NCBI RefSeq assembly: GCF_900102135.1
Contig: NZ_FMVJ01000009.1
Span: forward strand, 114,365-178,364
Source: Microvirga guangxiensis
GTDB taxonomy: Bacteria > Pseudomonadota > Alphaproteobacteria > Rhizobiales > Beijerinckiaceae
DNA length: 64,000 bases
Direction: 5' to 3'
Of this stretch, positions 27,233 to 35,369 are shown in pieces. The first letter of the stretch is position 1; each line of letters starts with the position of its first letter. A model generated the notes under the pieces. It was not told the origin of the DNA, did no database searches, and saw only the letters and a list, made by a program, of their open reading frames with translations. The position numbers and the translations under genes were made by a program.

Positions 27233-27511
27233 CGAAACAGGCTTCGTTTGCCCGCCCTTCCCCTAATCTATGTTAATAAGCCAACCCCACTCCAGCGCAT
27301 CGGGTCTCAGCGTGGCCGAGGATAATCCAGCAAAAGAAGACCCGCCCAGGTTGAGCTAAGCGGGTTCCATCTGGAGCAGAGGTTCAGATTGGGAGACATG
27401 TCTGCAGATCCAAAATCCCTGGAGAATGGGAGCATATGGCCTCCGGCCAAGGAAGCCGATAAGCGGGCGTTCCATCGGATCAGCTGAGCGAACATTCCCG
27501 TCCTGACAGTC

Positions 27512-27985
27512 TCACTTAGTCGCTCGGTCCTTCTTAGCAGAGCCCTTACGTTTCGGCTTGGGAGTGAGCTCCGGGCCGGCGGCCTTGCTCTCGTCCCCTG
27601 CTACAGCGCCTTTTGCTGCCGTCTTCCCCCGCTTCTCACCCGGGCCTATACTCAGAGCAAGCTCTGAGCGCTTGGCCGAGTAGTTCGAGGCTACCATAGG
27701 TTACTCGGCGGGGAGGTCCCACCCTGCGCGATATTCGTTGGGAGTGAGGCCGAGGGTCCTGAGGTGCCGCTTAAGAGATTTGTACTTCCGACCGTCCTCA
27801 AGACTCATGAGATAATTCGGCGTGACAGATTTGCGGATTGGGACGGCCGGCTGTGGCTTCTCAGGCTCGGCCTGTGCGAGGCCAAGCGAAGCCTTAAGGG
27901 CGGCATGAACGGAAGCCATCACGTTCGGTAGTTCGTTGCGATGCACCGAGTTGTTGGCGACATACGATGAAACAATGTCTGCCAT
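27512..27985 (-). pseudogene. mucR: MucR/Ros-family regulator with in-frame stop
   Basis: Codons 1-94 encode the MucR core: an N-terminal helix region (SSYVANNSVHRNELPNVMAS), then LEDGRKYKSLKRHLRTLGLT and NEYRAGWDLPAE. A TAA at 27701-27703 stands where the family has Tyr (AE-Y-PMV). The frame then continues unchanged as PMVASNYSAKRSELALSIG and a Lys-rich tail to 27512. The break is thus one nonsense codon. The zinc ligands also look lost: Ser replaces the Cys before LEDG and Leu replaces the His after RHLRT. The truncated product might still bind DNA. An ATG just after the stop makes the tail look like a separate 61-residue gene. Confidence 0.8.
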
Positions 27986-28037
27986 AAGGCTGGTAAGGTT
28001 CGGCTGCTGGACTTCGGTCTGATCTATTATTCTTCCG

Positions 28038-28277
28038 ATGGTTCATAAAGTTCACTGTAGTTCAGGCGAAGCTGTTATCAGTCTGAAGCTGAAGGCGATG
28101 GAGGAGTACCGAAAGCCCGTTGCCAAAGCTGCCGTCTCCCCTGCCCGCACGATCCCGCAGGACCCGACGATCGAGTGCCAGTGCCGCCACCGCGCCACTA
28201 TCAACAATGAGCCAACCGACCTGATCGGCCAGCGGCTCCGGTACACGAACTGCGGGGAGGATCCGCTGCCGTTCTGA
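28038..28277 (+). CDS. Small hypothetical protein, weakly supported
   Basis: This 79-residue frame starts at an ATG just upstream of the mucR promoter region on the other strand. It contains two Cys-x-Cys/Cys residues (IECQCRHRATINNEP) and ends in CGEDPLPF. There is no recognised family and no clear ribosome binding site. It could be a chance frame. Confidence 0.3.
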   Translation: MVHKVHCSSGEAVISLKLKAMEEYRKPVAKAAVSPARTIPQDPTIECQCRHRATINNEPTDLIGQRLRYTNCGEDPLPF

Positions 28278-28334
28278 GACTTGCCAAGGCTATGATCGAA
28301 ACTAAATCGTGCGTGGCTCACACGGGGATTGCTG

Positions 28335-28517
28335 ATGTCGCTGGTGCCGACTGACGAAGAAATTGAAGCGAAGGCTCGCGAGCTAACCGACAAGGATGGG
28401 CCTGGTTGGGCGGCTGTTGTGTCAGAGGAACACACCCAGCTCGAGACAGGAACCAAGGGCTACTGGCTCAAAATGGCCGAGGGAGTCCTCAGGGCCGAGC
28501 GCAGGTACGCGCTTTAG
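28335..28517 (+). CDS. Small hypothetical protein, paralogue of the broken gene at 29872
   Basis: This 60-residue acidic protein starts MSLVPTDEEIEAKARELTDK, followed by DGPGWAAVVSEEHTQ and GYWLKMAEGVLRAERRYAL. The same pattern (EEEITARARQLANEQGPGWE, then RYW-stop-KM) is present in the frame at 29872-30096, so this is a small gene family. Conservation between the two copies supports a real protein. Function unknown. The ATG at 28335 has CGGGG about 8 bases upstream; a TTG at 28329 is less likely. Confidence 0.6.
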   Translation: MSLVPTDEEIEAKARELTDKDGPGWAAVVSEEHTQLETGTKGYWLKMAEGVLRAERRYAL

Positions 28518-28561
28518 GCAACTCGCTTGCTTCAATCAAGGACGGACAAGGAACAAGTATC

Positions 28562-28861
28562 ATGTTGCCGAAGGCGGCCTTGATTGCAGTAATGGCTTTG
28601 CTGACTTCAACTCATGCGTTGGCGCTGTCGTGCAATCCTCGAGATGTGACAGCTCGTATCCTGAGATCCCCCAACCCTAACGATATTCATCCTGATTGGC
28701 GGGGAGGGTCGAACATCGGCACAGCATGGACGCTCAGTGCTACTGGTCGGGTTCAGAGCGCCACAGGGACCTACCTAAAGGGGAACCTGTTATCCCCACG
28801 CGGGGGCGTCATAAACCGAGGTATCTTCATCTTACCATCCGAATGGGACTGCTCCCAGTAA
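28562..28861 (+). CDS. Secreted or periplasmic hypothetical protein
   Basis: This 99-residue protein has a clear signal peptide (MLPKAALIAVMALLTSTHAL, cut near ALA-LSC). A small mature domain of about 78 residues follows, with two Cys residues near its ends (LSCNPRDVTARIL and EWDCSQ) that could form a disulfide. The middle is rich in Gly, Ser and Thr (GTAWTLSATGRVQSATGTYL), suggesting a beta structure. It starts 44 bases after the preceding small gene. No family recognised. Confidence 0.6.
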   Translation: MLPKAALIAVMALLTSTHALALSCNPRDVTARILRSPNPNDIHPDWRGGSNIGTAWTLSATGRVQSATGTYLKGNLLSPRGGVINRGIFILPSEWDCSQ

Positions 28862-29042
28862 GTATTCGCACGTCCGCTCAGATTGATGGGCCCGAAGGGA
28901 CCTAACCCGAACGAGACCGTGTGAGCACTCAGATCCGGCCAAAATACTCTGGCCGATCGACTGTGCACAAGAAGGGGATGTGAGGAACCGATAGGGATTT
29001 TCGCCTTTAGGAATTTGCCCTGTCACTGCGTTCCGGACCATC

Positions 29043-29246
29043 ATGCCAGAGATCGAGATCCCTGAGCCCTCTCCCCGAGACACAACCACGCTGTTCAAGC
29101 TCCGGCCGCGGCAGTGCCGCTATGTCATCTCTGATGATGGCACCGAGGCTGTCTTCTGTGGCGCAACGGCGCCGGAAGGCTCAAGCTGGTGCCCGTGGCA
29201 TAAGCAGCTCGTCTACGTGAAGCCACAGGCCCGGAGCGGTAGGTAG
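29043..29246 (+). CDS. GcrA-like mini zinc-binding protein
   Basis: This 67-residue relative of the protein at 19814-20020 shares the block LRPRQCRYVISDDGTEAVFC, then GATAPEGSSWCPWHKQLVYV. Four Cys/His residues match the C-terminal zinc-binding part of GcrA-family proteins, while the DNA-binding N-terminus is missing. The two copies in the window share over half of the residues in the core by eye, so they descend from one plasmid-borne small gene. Function unknown. Confidence 0.65.
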   Translation: MPEIEIPEPSPRDTTTLFKLRPRQCRYVISDDGTEAVFCGATAPEGSSWCPWHKQLVYVKPQARSGR

Positions 29247-29446
29247 CGACAGCCCACTTGAGCCACCATTACTTCAGCGCACAGCCACGTGTGCGCAGCG
29301 GGGCTGCTCAGCCAAGTAAGGCAGCCGGCAGGTAACGGATGACGCGCTTACTCTCCGTTAACCGTGCATCAAATCGGCGCTCTCGGGCTTGGAGCCTCTG
29401 CCAGCTGGAGCAGTTTTCCTAGCAATCAGAGTTTGAGGATGATCCA

Positions 29447-29794
29447 ATGATCCGGAAGACGCTCTGCCTCGCTGTCCTGCTGCTGCCAATTCTAGGACGG
29501 CCCTCTGAGGCTGCCAGTTTCGACTGCTCCAAAGCGGAGGCTGCAGACGAGAAAGCAATCTGCGCCGATCGCCGGCTGAACGACCAGGATGTCGAGATGG
29601 CAGTCCTCTACACCCAACTCAAGCCATTGTTGGGCAGGGGCGCCCGCGGCGACATGGAGGATGAGCAGGCTGCCTGGCTCAAGCGGCGTGCCGGCTGTGG
29701 CGCGGATCGTGCCTGCCTGGGCAAGGCTTATGAGGATCGCGTCCAGCAGCTTAGACGAGGCTTTGAGGCTCTCGCCAAGCGCGGTCCCTTTTAG
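29447..29794 (+). CDS. LprI-type (DUF1311) lysozyme-inhibitor-like secreted protein
   Basis: This 115-residue protein has a signal peptide (MIRKTLCLAVLLLPILGRPS, cut near SEA-ASF). The mature part has the DUF1311/LprI pattern: FDCSKAEAADEKAICADRRL, then DVEMAVLYTQLKPLLG, AWLKRRAGCGADRACLGKAY, with four Cys residues in the family spacing. Members lie in the periplasm or envelope; the namesake inhibits lysozyme, but most are uncharacterised. No operon partner is evident. Confidence 0.8.
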   Translation: MIRKTLCLAVLLLPILGRPSEAASFDCSKAEAADEKAICADRRLNDQDVEMAVLYTQLKPLLGRGARGDMEDEQAAWLKRRAGCGADRACLGKAYEDRVQQLRRGFEALAKRGPF

Positions 29795-29871
29795 CCACTC
29801 GGCATTGCTGCCGATCACCATCCCGTCACAGTCCGGCGGCATCATCTCCAGCTCACGCACGGAGGGCTTCA

Positions 29872-30096
29872 ATGGCAACAGAGCGGTTCACAGAGGAGGA
29901 GATCACTGCCCGCGCCCGGCAGCTCGCCAATGAGCAGGGACCTGGCTGGGAGGCTATCACTGGTGAGGAGCAGGTCGGGAAGGATTCTGCCGAACTCCGC
30001 TACTGGTGAAAGATGGCTCTGAAGGATCTCGAGGCAGAGCAGCCGACGGTCCAGGAGGTCGAGGCCAGCACGCCAAAGACCGGGGGGCTGGAGTGA
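29872..30096 (+). pseudogene. Paralogue of the 28335 small protein with in-frame TGA
   Basis: From ATG 29872 the frame reads ATERFTEEEITARARQLANE, then QGPGWEAITGEEQ and LRYW, followed by TGA at 30007-30009. It then continues without shift as KMALKDLEAEQPTVQEVEAS to a second stop at 30094. The intact paralogue reads YWLKMAEGV at the same point, so TGA replaces a sense codon. The first 45 residues could still be made. Confidence 0.65.
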
Positions 30097-30483
30097 TCCC
30101 AGCGATTTAGGCTGACGGCTTTAACCATCGAGCTACAGGCGTGTATCCAGCCATAGGAAACGCGTGCACTTAAAGGATATTGAGCGTTCGGTTCCGAGGA
30201 GAATAGGCGGGCCCCATTACATAAGCTTCTGCGCCAGTCCGATCTTTGCTCTGCAATGACTCGAGCGAGTGCTCAATCAATCCGGTTCGGCGGTTAACTT
30301 GAGATGCTCGGGCAGCAAGCGCTCGTCTAGGAGACATGGCAAGAGCCTCATAGTCTGCTCGCCTGCTTAGAAACACCACCCAGGCACACCCTCGCTAGAG
30401 CTTGGCGAGTTAACAAACCTCTCCACAGATCCCACGCTAGATCCCGGACAGCTCGTGATGAACGGTGCGTAAGCTATCTTGTT
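30097..30483. other. Intergenic stretch without supported gene
   Basis: This 387-base gap has no convincing gene. On the minus strand, 30140-30099 resembles the 5' half of a tRNA (acceptor strand, D arm and a 5-bp anticodon stem) but lacks the T arm, so it is at most a remnant. Confidence 0.4.
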
Positions 30484-30789
30484 CTACAAGCCTCGTATTC
30501 GGTAGCCGCGTCGTTGTTTGCGACGAAGCCAGGATTCCAGGGCCTCAGCAGCTCTATCTTCCGTTTGATGAAATTCGATCCGCTGGCGGCCGCGCTGGCC
30601 GATCCGCCCCCACTCCCGTACCAAGGTTGGGTCGCCAAAGAGAGATGGCTCCACGCGCAGAACATAAAAGCGCGATACGTTCTGTGACGGATCACAGCGT
30701 TCCAAGACGAGCACATTGAGCTTTTCCGACATGAGCCCAGTGTCGTGATCTGCGGACGCGCGGTCTAATGAAAAGCAGGAATCGTTCAC
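30484..30789 (-). CDS. WGR-domain protein
   Basis: This 101-residue protein is essentially one WGR domain, named after its Trp-Gly-Arg core: RFYVLRVEPSLFGDPTLVRE, then WGRIGQRGRQRIEF and a C-terminal helix AAEALESWLRRKQRRGYR. In PARPs WGR binds DNA ends and nucleic acid; stand-alone WGR proteins are common in alphaproteobacteria and their role is not settled. The first 19 residues are not part of the domain, so ATG 30732 may be the true start. It lies just downstream of repC on the same strand. Confidence 0.8.
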   Translation of the reverse strand: MNDSCFSLDRASADHDTGLMSEKLNVLVLERCDPSQNVSRFYVLRVEPSLFGDPTLVREWGRIGQRGRQRIEFHQTEDRAAEALESWLRRKQRRGYRIRGL

Positions 30790-30921
30790 AGGCCAACCGA
30801 TTCACTGCCTTGATGAATCGTATCCGATACAATCTGTTCACGCTTGGTGGTGTCTGTCGAAGCACGAGGCCTACTCTCACAGGCTCAATAGGTCCGAAGC
30901 TAGGACGGCGGTGTATTGGCG

Positions 30922-32139
30922 TCATGCTGATTTTTTCCCATCAGTGGCGGCCACGCGCAATAGTGCCATGACCATGGGCCCGACCGAGAACTTACCCTCC
31001 CGCGCTCGTTCCGTGAGGTTTCGCAGGTAACCACCAGCACTTACGATCATCTCAGACCGTTGAAGCATCGCGGCAATTACGATTGCCGCATCTTCATCGC
31101 CCATAACGGAGCAAGCGTCTTCCCAGGCTGACGGGCTGATCCCCAATGCACCTCTCACCACGCCTGCCGCAGTGACCAGGTCGCGCCAGCTAGAGATCCC
31201 CTGCCCTCCCTTCGTGTACATCGCGATATCCGGACAGGCCTGCAGAATTAGGCTCAGGGAAAAAGCCCGAATGGGAGGCTTCTTGGTTTCAGGTTCTGGC
31301 GCCGAAGTTTCTTCCAGCCTCTTCTGGAGGCTTTGTTCAGAATCTAAAAGAGGGTTTGAGTTTGAATTCTGATAGTGGCGCTCAGTATGAGACTCATTGG
31401 CGCTCATATTTTGAGGTTTAAGCTGAATTTTCAGCCTCTTGTCCACATCGGCCCAAAGAGCCCGCAAATCAACAGCGATGGCTTCCAGAATAGACGTCCC
31501 TGCCGCCCGGGGGGGTGTCTCGTTCAGAGTTGCAAACCGCGCCAGAAGATCATCCCAAGGGCCCGTGAAATCCTCCTCAAGGGCCATCGCGATTGTCTTT
31601 CCAATGTCGCGCCTGAGGACGGTGATTTCCTCCCGCAGGAGGTAACGGGCTTTCCTCTCAGCTCGGGCTTGCTCGGCCAGGCTCTCGAACTCCGCAGATC
31701 GAGCGACAAGAGGTGAAAGGTCGAATCCGAAGGCCTGCTCGATAGTGCCCCCCTCCCCTTTTCGGGCGTAGCGTTTGCCGTTGGGACTGTCGCGACGGAT
31801 CAGCAGGCCCGCTTGCACAAGTGCAGCCAGATGGCGCCGCAGGGTCGCAGGTGACATCCCGTTAGCCCGGAAAGTCAGGGCCTTGTTGGACGGGAAGACA
31901 ATCAGGTCCGTCCCGAGCTGCAGGGTTGTATCCTGGTGGAAGGTCAGAAGCGCGCTGAGCACGCTTAGGGCCCTGTCTGAGATGCCGAGTGAGATCTTGG
32001 CCTCCCGAAGGTTGTCGAAAACCTTCCACTTTTCAGCAATGGCGTCTTTCGGTCCGGCCTCTGAGACCGCTCGAGCGGCGGCCATAGCCAGCGATAGGGG
32101 TCGCCGACCAAAGGGGGTGGTAGATTGGTGCGTTCGCAT
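30922..32139 (-). CDS. repC: RepC replication initiator of a repABC replicon
   Basis: This 405-residue initiator has the RepC N-terminal region (SEAGPKDAIAEKWKVFDNLR, LGISDRALSVLSALLTFHQD), a winged-helix domain (NGMSPATLRRHLAALVQAGL, then IRRDSPNGKRYARK) and the C-terminal region ISSWRDLVTAAGVVRGALGI. In repABC replicons oriV lies inside repC. The AT-rich stretch at about 31330-31440, which encodes a Ser/Asn/Gln-rich linker, is the likely origin. The gene is separated from repB by 475 bases that should carry the antisense RNA control. Length fits the family, so the replicon should be able to initiate on its own. Confidence 0.92.
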   Translation of the reverse strand: MRTHQSTTPFGRRPLSLAMAAARAVSEAGPKDAIAEKWKVFDNLREAKISLGISDRALSVLSALLTFHQDTTLQLGTDLIVFPSNKALTFRANGMSPATLRRHLAALVQAGLLIRRDSPNGKRYARKGEGGTIEQAFGFDLSPLVARSAEFESLAEQARAERKARYLLREEITVLRRDIGKTIAMALEEDFTGPWDDLLARFATLNETPPRAAGTSILEAIAVDLRALWADVDKRLKIQLKPQNMSANESHTERHYQNSNSNPLLDSEQSLQKRLEETSAPEPETKKPPIRAFSLSLILQACPDIAMYTKGGQGISSWRDLVTAAGVVRGALGISPSAWEDACSVMGDEDAAIVIAAMLQRSEMIVSAGGYLRNLTERAREGKFSVGPMVMALLRVAATDGKKSA

Positions 32140-32242
32140 CGTCGTGGCCCTAAGTTGGGCCGCAGGTGTCCGTCGGCAGAAACCAGGGGCTTCTGCGCGC
32201 TTAGGTAAAGCATCAGTGCTCGGAGAAATTGGCGTTTCTCCG

Positions 32243-32271
32243 TTGACACAAGATTCGCTGTGTGGGATTCT
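32243..32271 (+). promoter_or_regulatory. Promoter of the candidate ctRNA
   Basis: A perfect TTGACA (32243-32248) is followed after 17 bases by GATTCT (32266-32271), reading against the rep genes. The -10 box is poor, but the position between repB and repC is where the antisense ctRNA promoter lies in this plasmid family. Confidence 0.5.
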
Positions 32272-32277
32272 CGGAAC

Positions 32278-32346
32278 TGTTCGACGGTTCTGATCGTCCC
32301 ATTATCTACGGCCTCCGAGGTTGGCGCTTCGGGGGCCGTTGCTTTT
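32278..32346 (+). ncRNA. Candidate antisense ctRNA of the repABC cassette
   Basis: The predicted transcript of about 69 nt ends in a hairpin with a 9-bp stem, GGCCTCCGA (32310-32318) against TCGGGGGCC (32329-32337, one G-U pair), followed by GTTGCTTTT. It runs opposite to the repB-repC mRNA. In repABC plasmids a small RNA here binds the repC leader and lowers RepC synthesis. The call rests on position, the -35 box and the terminator-like hairpin. Confidence 0.55.
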
Positions 32347-32614
32347 CCTACGTGGTCACTCTCGCGGCACTTCTCCTCTTCTGTGACCTACCAGCGGCAT
32401 GGTCATGTTGCTTCCATCGCGTCCGCAGACTCCTGCATCCGCAAACCCTCAGAAACCGGCGGAGCACTGAGCTCGGTCAGGATCAGTTTCGAGGGTAAAT
32501 TGTGCACGATTCGCCCGGCTGGTGGAGTCGGAGCTGCTTTCGACGTCAAGAGTCGATCGGGAATCCAGTGGGCAAGTTTCGCGGCATCCACACGAAACAC
32601 GGCAAAGCGCGGGA

Positions 32615-33679
32615 TTAGACCCCGCGCCTTGTTTTCTTGAACTCTTTGTAAAGCGCTTCGAGCCGACCTGCGATAAACTGGCCAAAATCCGGCTCCAACC
32701 GGTCGTTTAGGACGAGAGTGGTTCGGCCTGGCGCGGTTGAGATCTTTGCAATCGCCTTACCGTCAGGCGTGTGCCAAACCTCTGGCGGCTTAGGGCTTGC
32801 CCTCTTTTCCTTGACCGCCTCGACGAGTACCTCAAATCGCTGATCCCCTTCCGCCGTCTCAAATGGAAACGACTGAATTGCGGTCCGTGCTCGTTCGAGC
32901 GCCGCGTCAGACTGCAGCGCCTCTGCAAGTTCATCCCAGCGCACACGCCCGATCCCCGGCGCTGATCCGATGGCTTTGGCGATTTCCTGCGGAACCTTGT
33001 TTGCGAGACTGATCATGCGCGACAAGGCTGCTTTGTCGACGCTGAGAGCAGACATGATCACATCGCGCGAATATCCAGTCTTCTCGAGGGCGGACGCAAA
33101 CAGGCACTTCTCAATGTAGGAGAGGTCAGCGCGTGCGCTGTTTTCCTGTCCCTGTGCGATGACAAGCTGAGTATCTGTCAGTTCCCGAACGACGGCTCGT
33201 ACCTTTCGGCCAAGAGCTTTCACTGCGCGAAGTCGTCGGTGGCCGTACGCGACTTGGTAACGACCCTTGTTATCGGGATGAGGACGCACAAGTATCGGAA
33301 CAAGTTGCCCGTCTTCGGCGATGCGTTGTTTCAGATCGGCGTCCTGCTCCGGCTGCGTCCCAAGACGATCAGAAATGAAAGCAGGGTCGATTGTGTCGGG
33401 ATCGAGCTCAACGACGGCAAATCCGGCACTGAGTTTCTCTTCGATATCGCGGGCCCGATCGGCTTGTGAGGCAATCGTTGCAAGTGACTTTCCGAGAGTG
33501 CCAAAAGCGCCAGTTTTAGTGATCGTCGGAGCCGCAGGAGGGCGCTGCGGCATAGACCCCGGAAGGTCCGCTGCTTTAACCTGTTGCGTATCGGCGGCTG
33601 TTAGGGCTGGCTTCGACGGAAATTCAACATCCGGAACATCAGGGCCGGCTATATTCGCCAGAAGATTCTTGCGGGCCAT
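32615..33679 (-). CDS. repB: RepB, ParB-family centromere-binding protein
   Basis: This 354-residue partition protein has the ParB N-terminal domain (FAVVELDPDTIDPAFISDRL, VPILVRPHPDNKGRYQVAYG, then HRRLRAVKALGRKVRAVVRE), followed by QGQENSARADLSYIEKCLFA and a helix-turn-helix DVIMSALSVDKAALSRMISL. The C-terminus carries a dimerisation segment. It should bind parS sites and work with RepA in segregation. It begins 3 bases after the stop of repA, so the two are cotranscribed. The palindromes at 35.4-36.2 kb are its likely targets. Confidence 0.92.
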   Translation of the reverse strand: MARKNLLANIAGPDVPDVEFPSKPALTAADTQQVKAADLPGSMPQRPPAAPTITKTGAFGTLGKSLATIASQADRARDIEEKLSAGFAVVELDPDTIDPAFISDRLGTQPEQDADLKQRIAEDGQLVPILVRPHPDNKGRYQVAYGHRRLRAVKALGRKVRAVVRELTDTQLVIAQGQENSARADLSYIEKCLFASALEKTGYSRDVIMSALSVDKAALSRMISLANKVPQEIAKAIGSAPGIGRVRWDELAEALQSDAALERARTAIQSFPFETAEGDQRFEVLVEAVKEKRASPKPPEVWHTPDGKAIAKISTAPGRTTLVLNDRLEPDFGQFIAGRLEALYKEFKKTRRGV

Positions 33680-33682
33680 CGG

Positions 33683-34903
33683 TTATGCCCTCCCCCAAGC
33701 GCGCTGGACCAGAGCTTCAATTTCTGCATTCACAAGATCAAGCGCCTCGATGGCACGATCATAGGTCGAGCGAGTGAACTGCTGACGGTCTACTTCATAT
33801 AGGGTCTGTTTCGTGATGCCTGCGTCAGCGATTGCCGTGCTTTTGAGCATGGGATGAGTGAGCACCCGCTGCCCGAACATCGAGCGCATAAACCCAACCA
33901 TTTGCGTCTGCGGTCCGTCGCCCGGTTCGTAGCGAGTGATCAAGTAACGAAGCCAATCATGTTTTGTGTTACCGCCAGCGGACGCAACGACATCGAGGAG
34001 CTCACGCATCATTATCAGGAACTGGTTCATCGACATCACGTCCAACATCTGCGGATGGACAGTGAGCAGAACCGAAGTCGCCGCGCAGATTGCAGAGAGA
34101 GTGAGGAAGCCGAGTTGTGGCGGGCAGTCGATAACAATTATGTCGTAGCGATCAGCAACAGTATCGAAAGCAGCGCTCAAGCGGGCGAAGAACATCAGGT
34201 CTTCAGCGCCTCGACCAGTCAGAGCCTTCGGTGTCTCATGCTCGAACTCCATGAGCTCGAGATTGCCTGGCACTAGATCAAGACCGGCAACGTAGGTTGG
34301 TCGGATGATCTCTGCGAGCTCCCTCCGCTCATCGTCGTAGCGAATGGCGCCGTAGAGCGTTTCATTTGGCCCGACGTCAAATTCCGGCTGCTGCCCAAAC
34401 ATAGCGCTCAAGCTCGCTTGGGGATCCAGATCGACGGCGAGGACGCGATATCCCTTAAATGCAAGGTACTGAGCTAAGTGAGTTGCAGTCGTTGTTTTTC
34501 CCGATCCGCCTTTGAAGTTCATCACCGAGATGACCTGTAGGTGCTCGTTTCCCGTGCGATGCGGGACGTAGCGTCGTTTTGACCGGGTGTTAGTGTCGAG
34601 ATAGGCGCGGATCTCGTTCATGTCTTCTACGGAATAGAAACGTCGGCCGGTGCTGGAGACATCGGGGTTCCCCGCCTTACCTTCTTGGCTGATTTGGCGG
34701 AGATAGCCGTCGTTGATACCGATCAGTTTGGCGGCTTCTACGGGTGAGAAGCGCCTAATAGTTTTGGATGCAGAAGGAGGGAACAACTCTAATCGGTGGG
34801 CTCGGAGGCGTCTTGTTAGCTGTTCGGTGTCGGCCCCTATAAGATCGCGGATGTCATCCTGCTCGTGACGGGCCTCGTCGAGCATCTGAGCTGCAGCTTC
34901 CAT
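33683..34903 (-). CDS. repA: RepA, ParA-family partitioning ATPase
   Basis: This partition ATPase of about 406 residues has an N-terminal MerR/HTH-like DNA-binding part (RRFSPVEAAKLIGINDGYLR, then GRRFYSVEDMNEIRAYLD) and a deviant Walker A VMNFKGGSGKTTTATHLAQY. It also has a switch I-like VLAVDLDPQASLSAMFG and Walker B YDIIVIDCPPQLGFLTL. RepA proteins of this class segregate the plasmid and repress the repABC promoter. ATG 34903 has GGAG at 6 bases; 34909 (ATG) and 34927 (TTG) are alternatives. The AT-rich sequence at 34920-34990 should contain the autoregulated promoter. Confidence 0.92.
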   Translation of the reverse strand: MEAAAQMLDEARHEQDDIRDLIGADTEQLTRRLRAHRLELFPPSASKTIRRFSPVEAAKLIGINDGYLRQISQEGKAGNPDVSSTGRRFYSVEDMNEIRAYLDTNTRSKRRYVPHRTGNEHLQVISVMNFKGGSGKTTTATHLAQYLAFKGYRVLAVDLDPQASLSAMFGQQPEFDVGPNETLYGAIRYDDERRELAEIIRPTYVAGLDLVPGNLELMEFEHETPKALTGRGAEDLMFFARLSAAFDTVADRYDIIVIDCPPQLGFLTLSAICAATSVLLTVHPQMLDVMSMNQFLIMMRELLDVVASAGGNTKHDWLRYLITRYEPGDGPQTQMVGFMRSMFGQRVLTHPMLKSTAIADAGITKQTLYEVDRQQFTRSTYDRAIEALDLVNAEIEALVQRAWGRA

Positions 34904-34927
34904 GTCCATCTCCGCTTCGGGTGCCAA

Positions 34928-35369
34928 CTTCGAATTTTTGGCGAGTTTTGAATTATTTCGAAGTTCAGTATTCGAGAAAGAACCTAATACAAGGTTAAAG
35001 TTTCCTTGTTAGCTTAACACGCTGGGTGTGTTGCGCAGAGGTTACAAGCTCGCTTACGGGCGCTTTTCACCGGTTATCTTAGCATTCTGCCTTGCAACAA
35101 AGATTCGTTCTTGAGCCCTATCGTTGTTCTTCCCAGAAAGAATTGTGCGGATATAACCGCGACCTAAGGTTCGGAGCCTGCGCGTCCCAAATGGTTAAGC
35201 CCGAAAGTATACAGGCTTGCTAGTTAGAGGGGCTCGTTCTTGTCCGAGTTCATTGATGATCGTAGTCAATGCAGCCGCATAAAGGTAAGGGCGATCCAGT
35301 CAGAAAGAATGACGAGTCTGCCAGCTTTGGGTCAGATCTGTCTGTCGCTGCGCCGGCGCGTTAGGCGAT
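34928..35369. other. Upstream region of repABC
   Basis: This gene-free stretch upstream of repA is AT-rich near 34930-34990 (repeated TTCGAA-like segments), consistent with the RepA-controlled promoter. No protein-like frame is present. Confidence 0.5.

Noticed and set aside
30099..30140. tRNA-like 5' half on the minus strand
   Set aside because: Acceptor strand, D arm and a 5-bp anticodon stem can be drawn, but no T arm or 3' acceptor strand follows, and the loop would give an unusual anticodon context.
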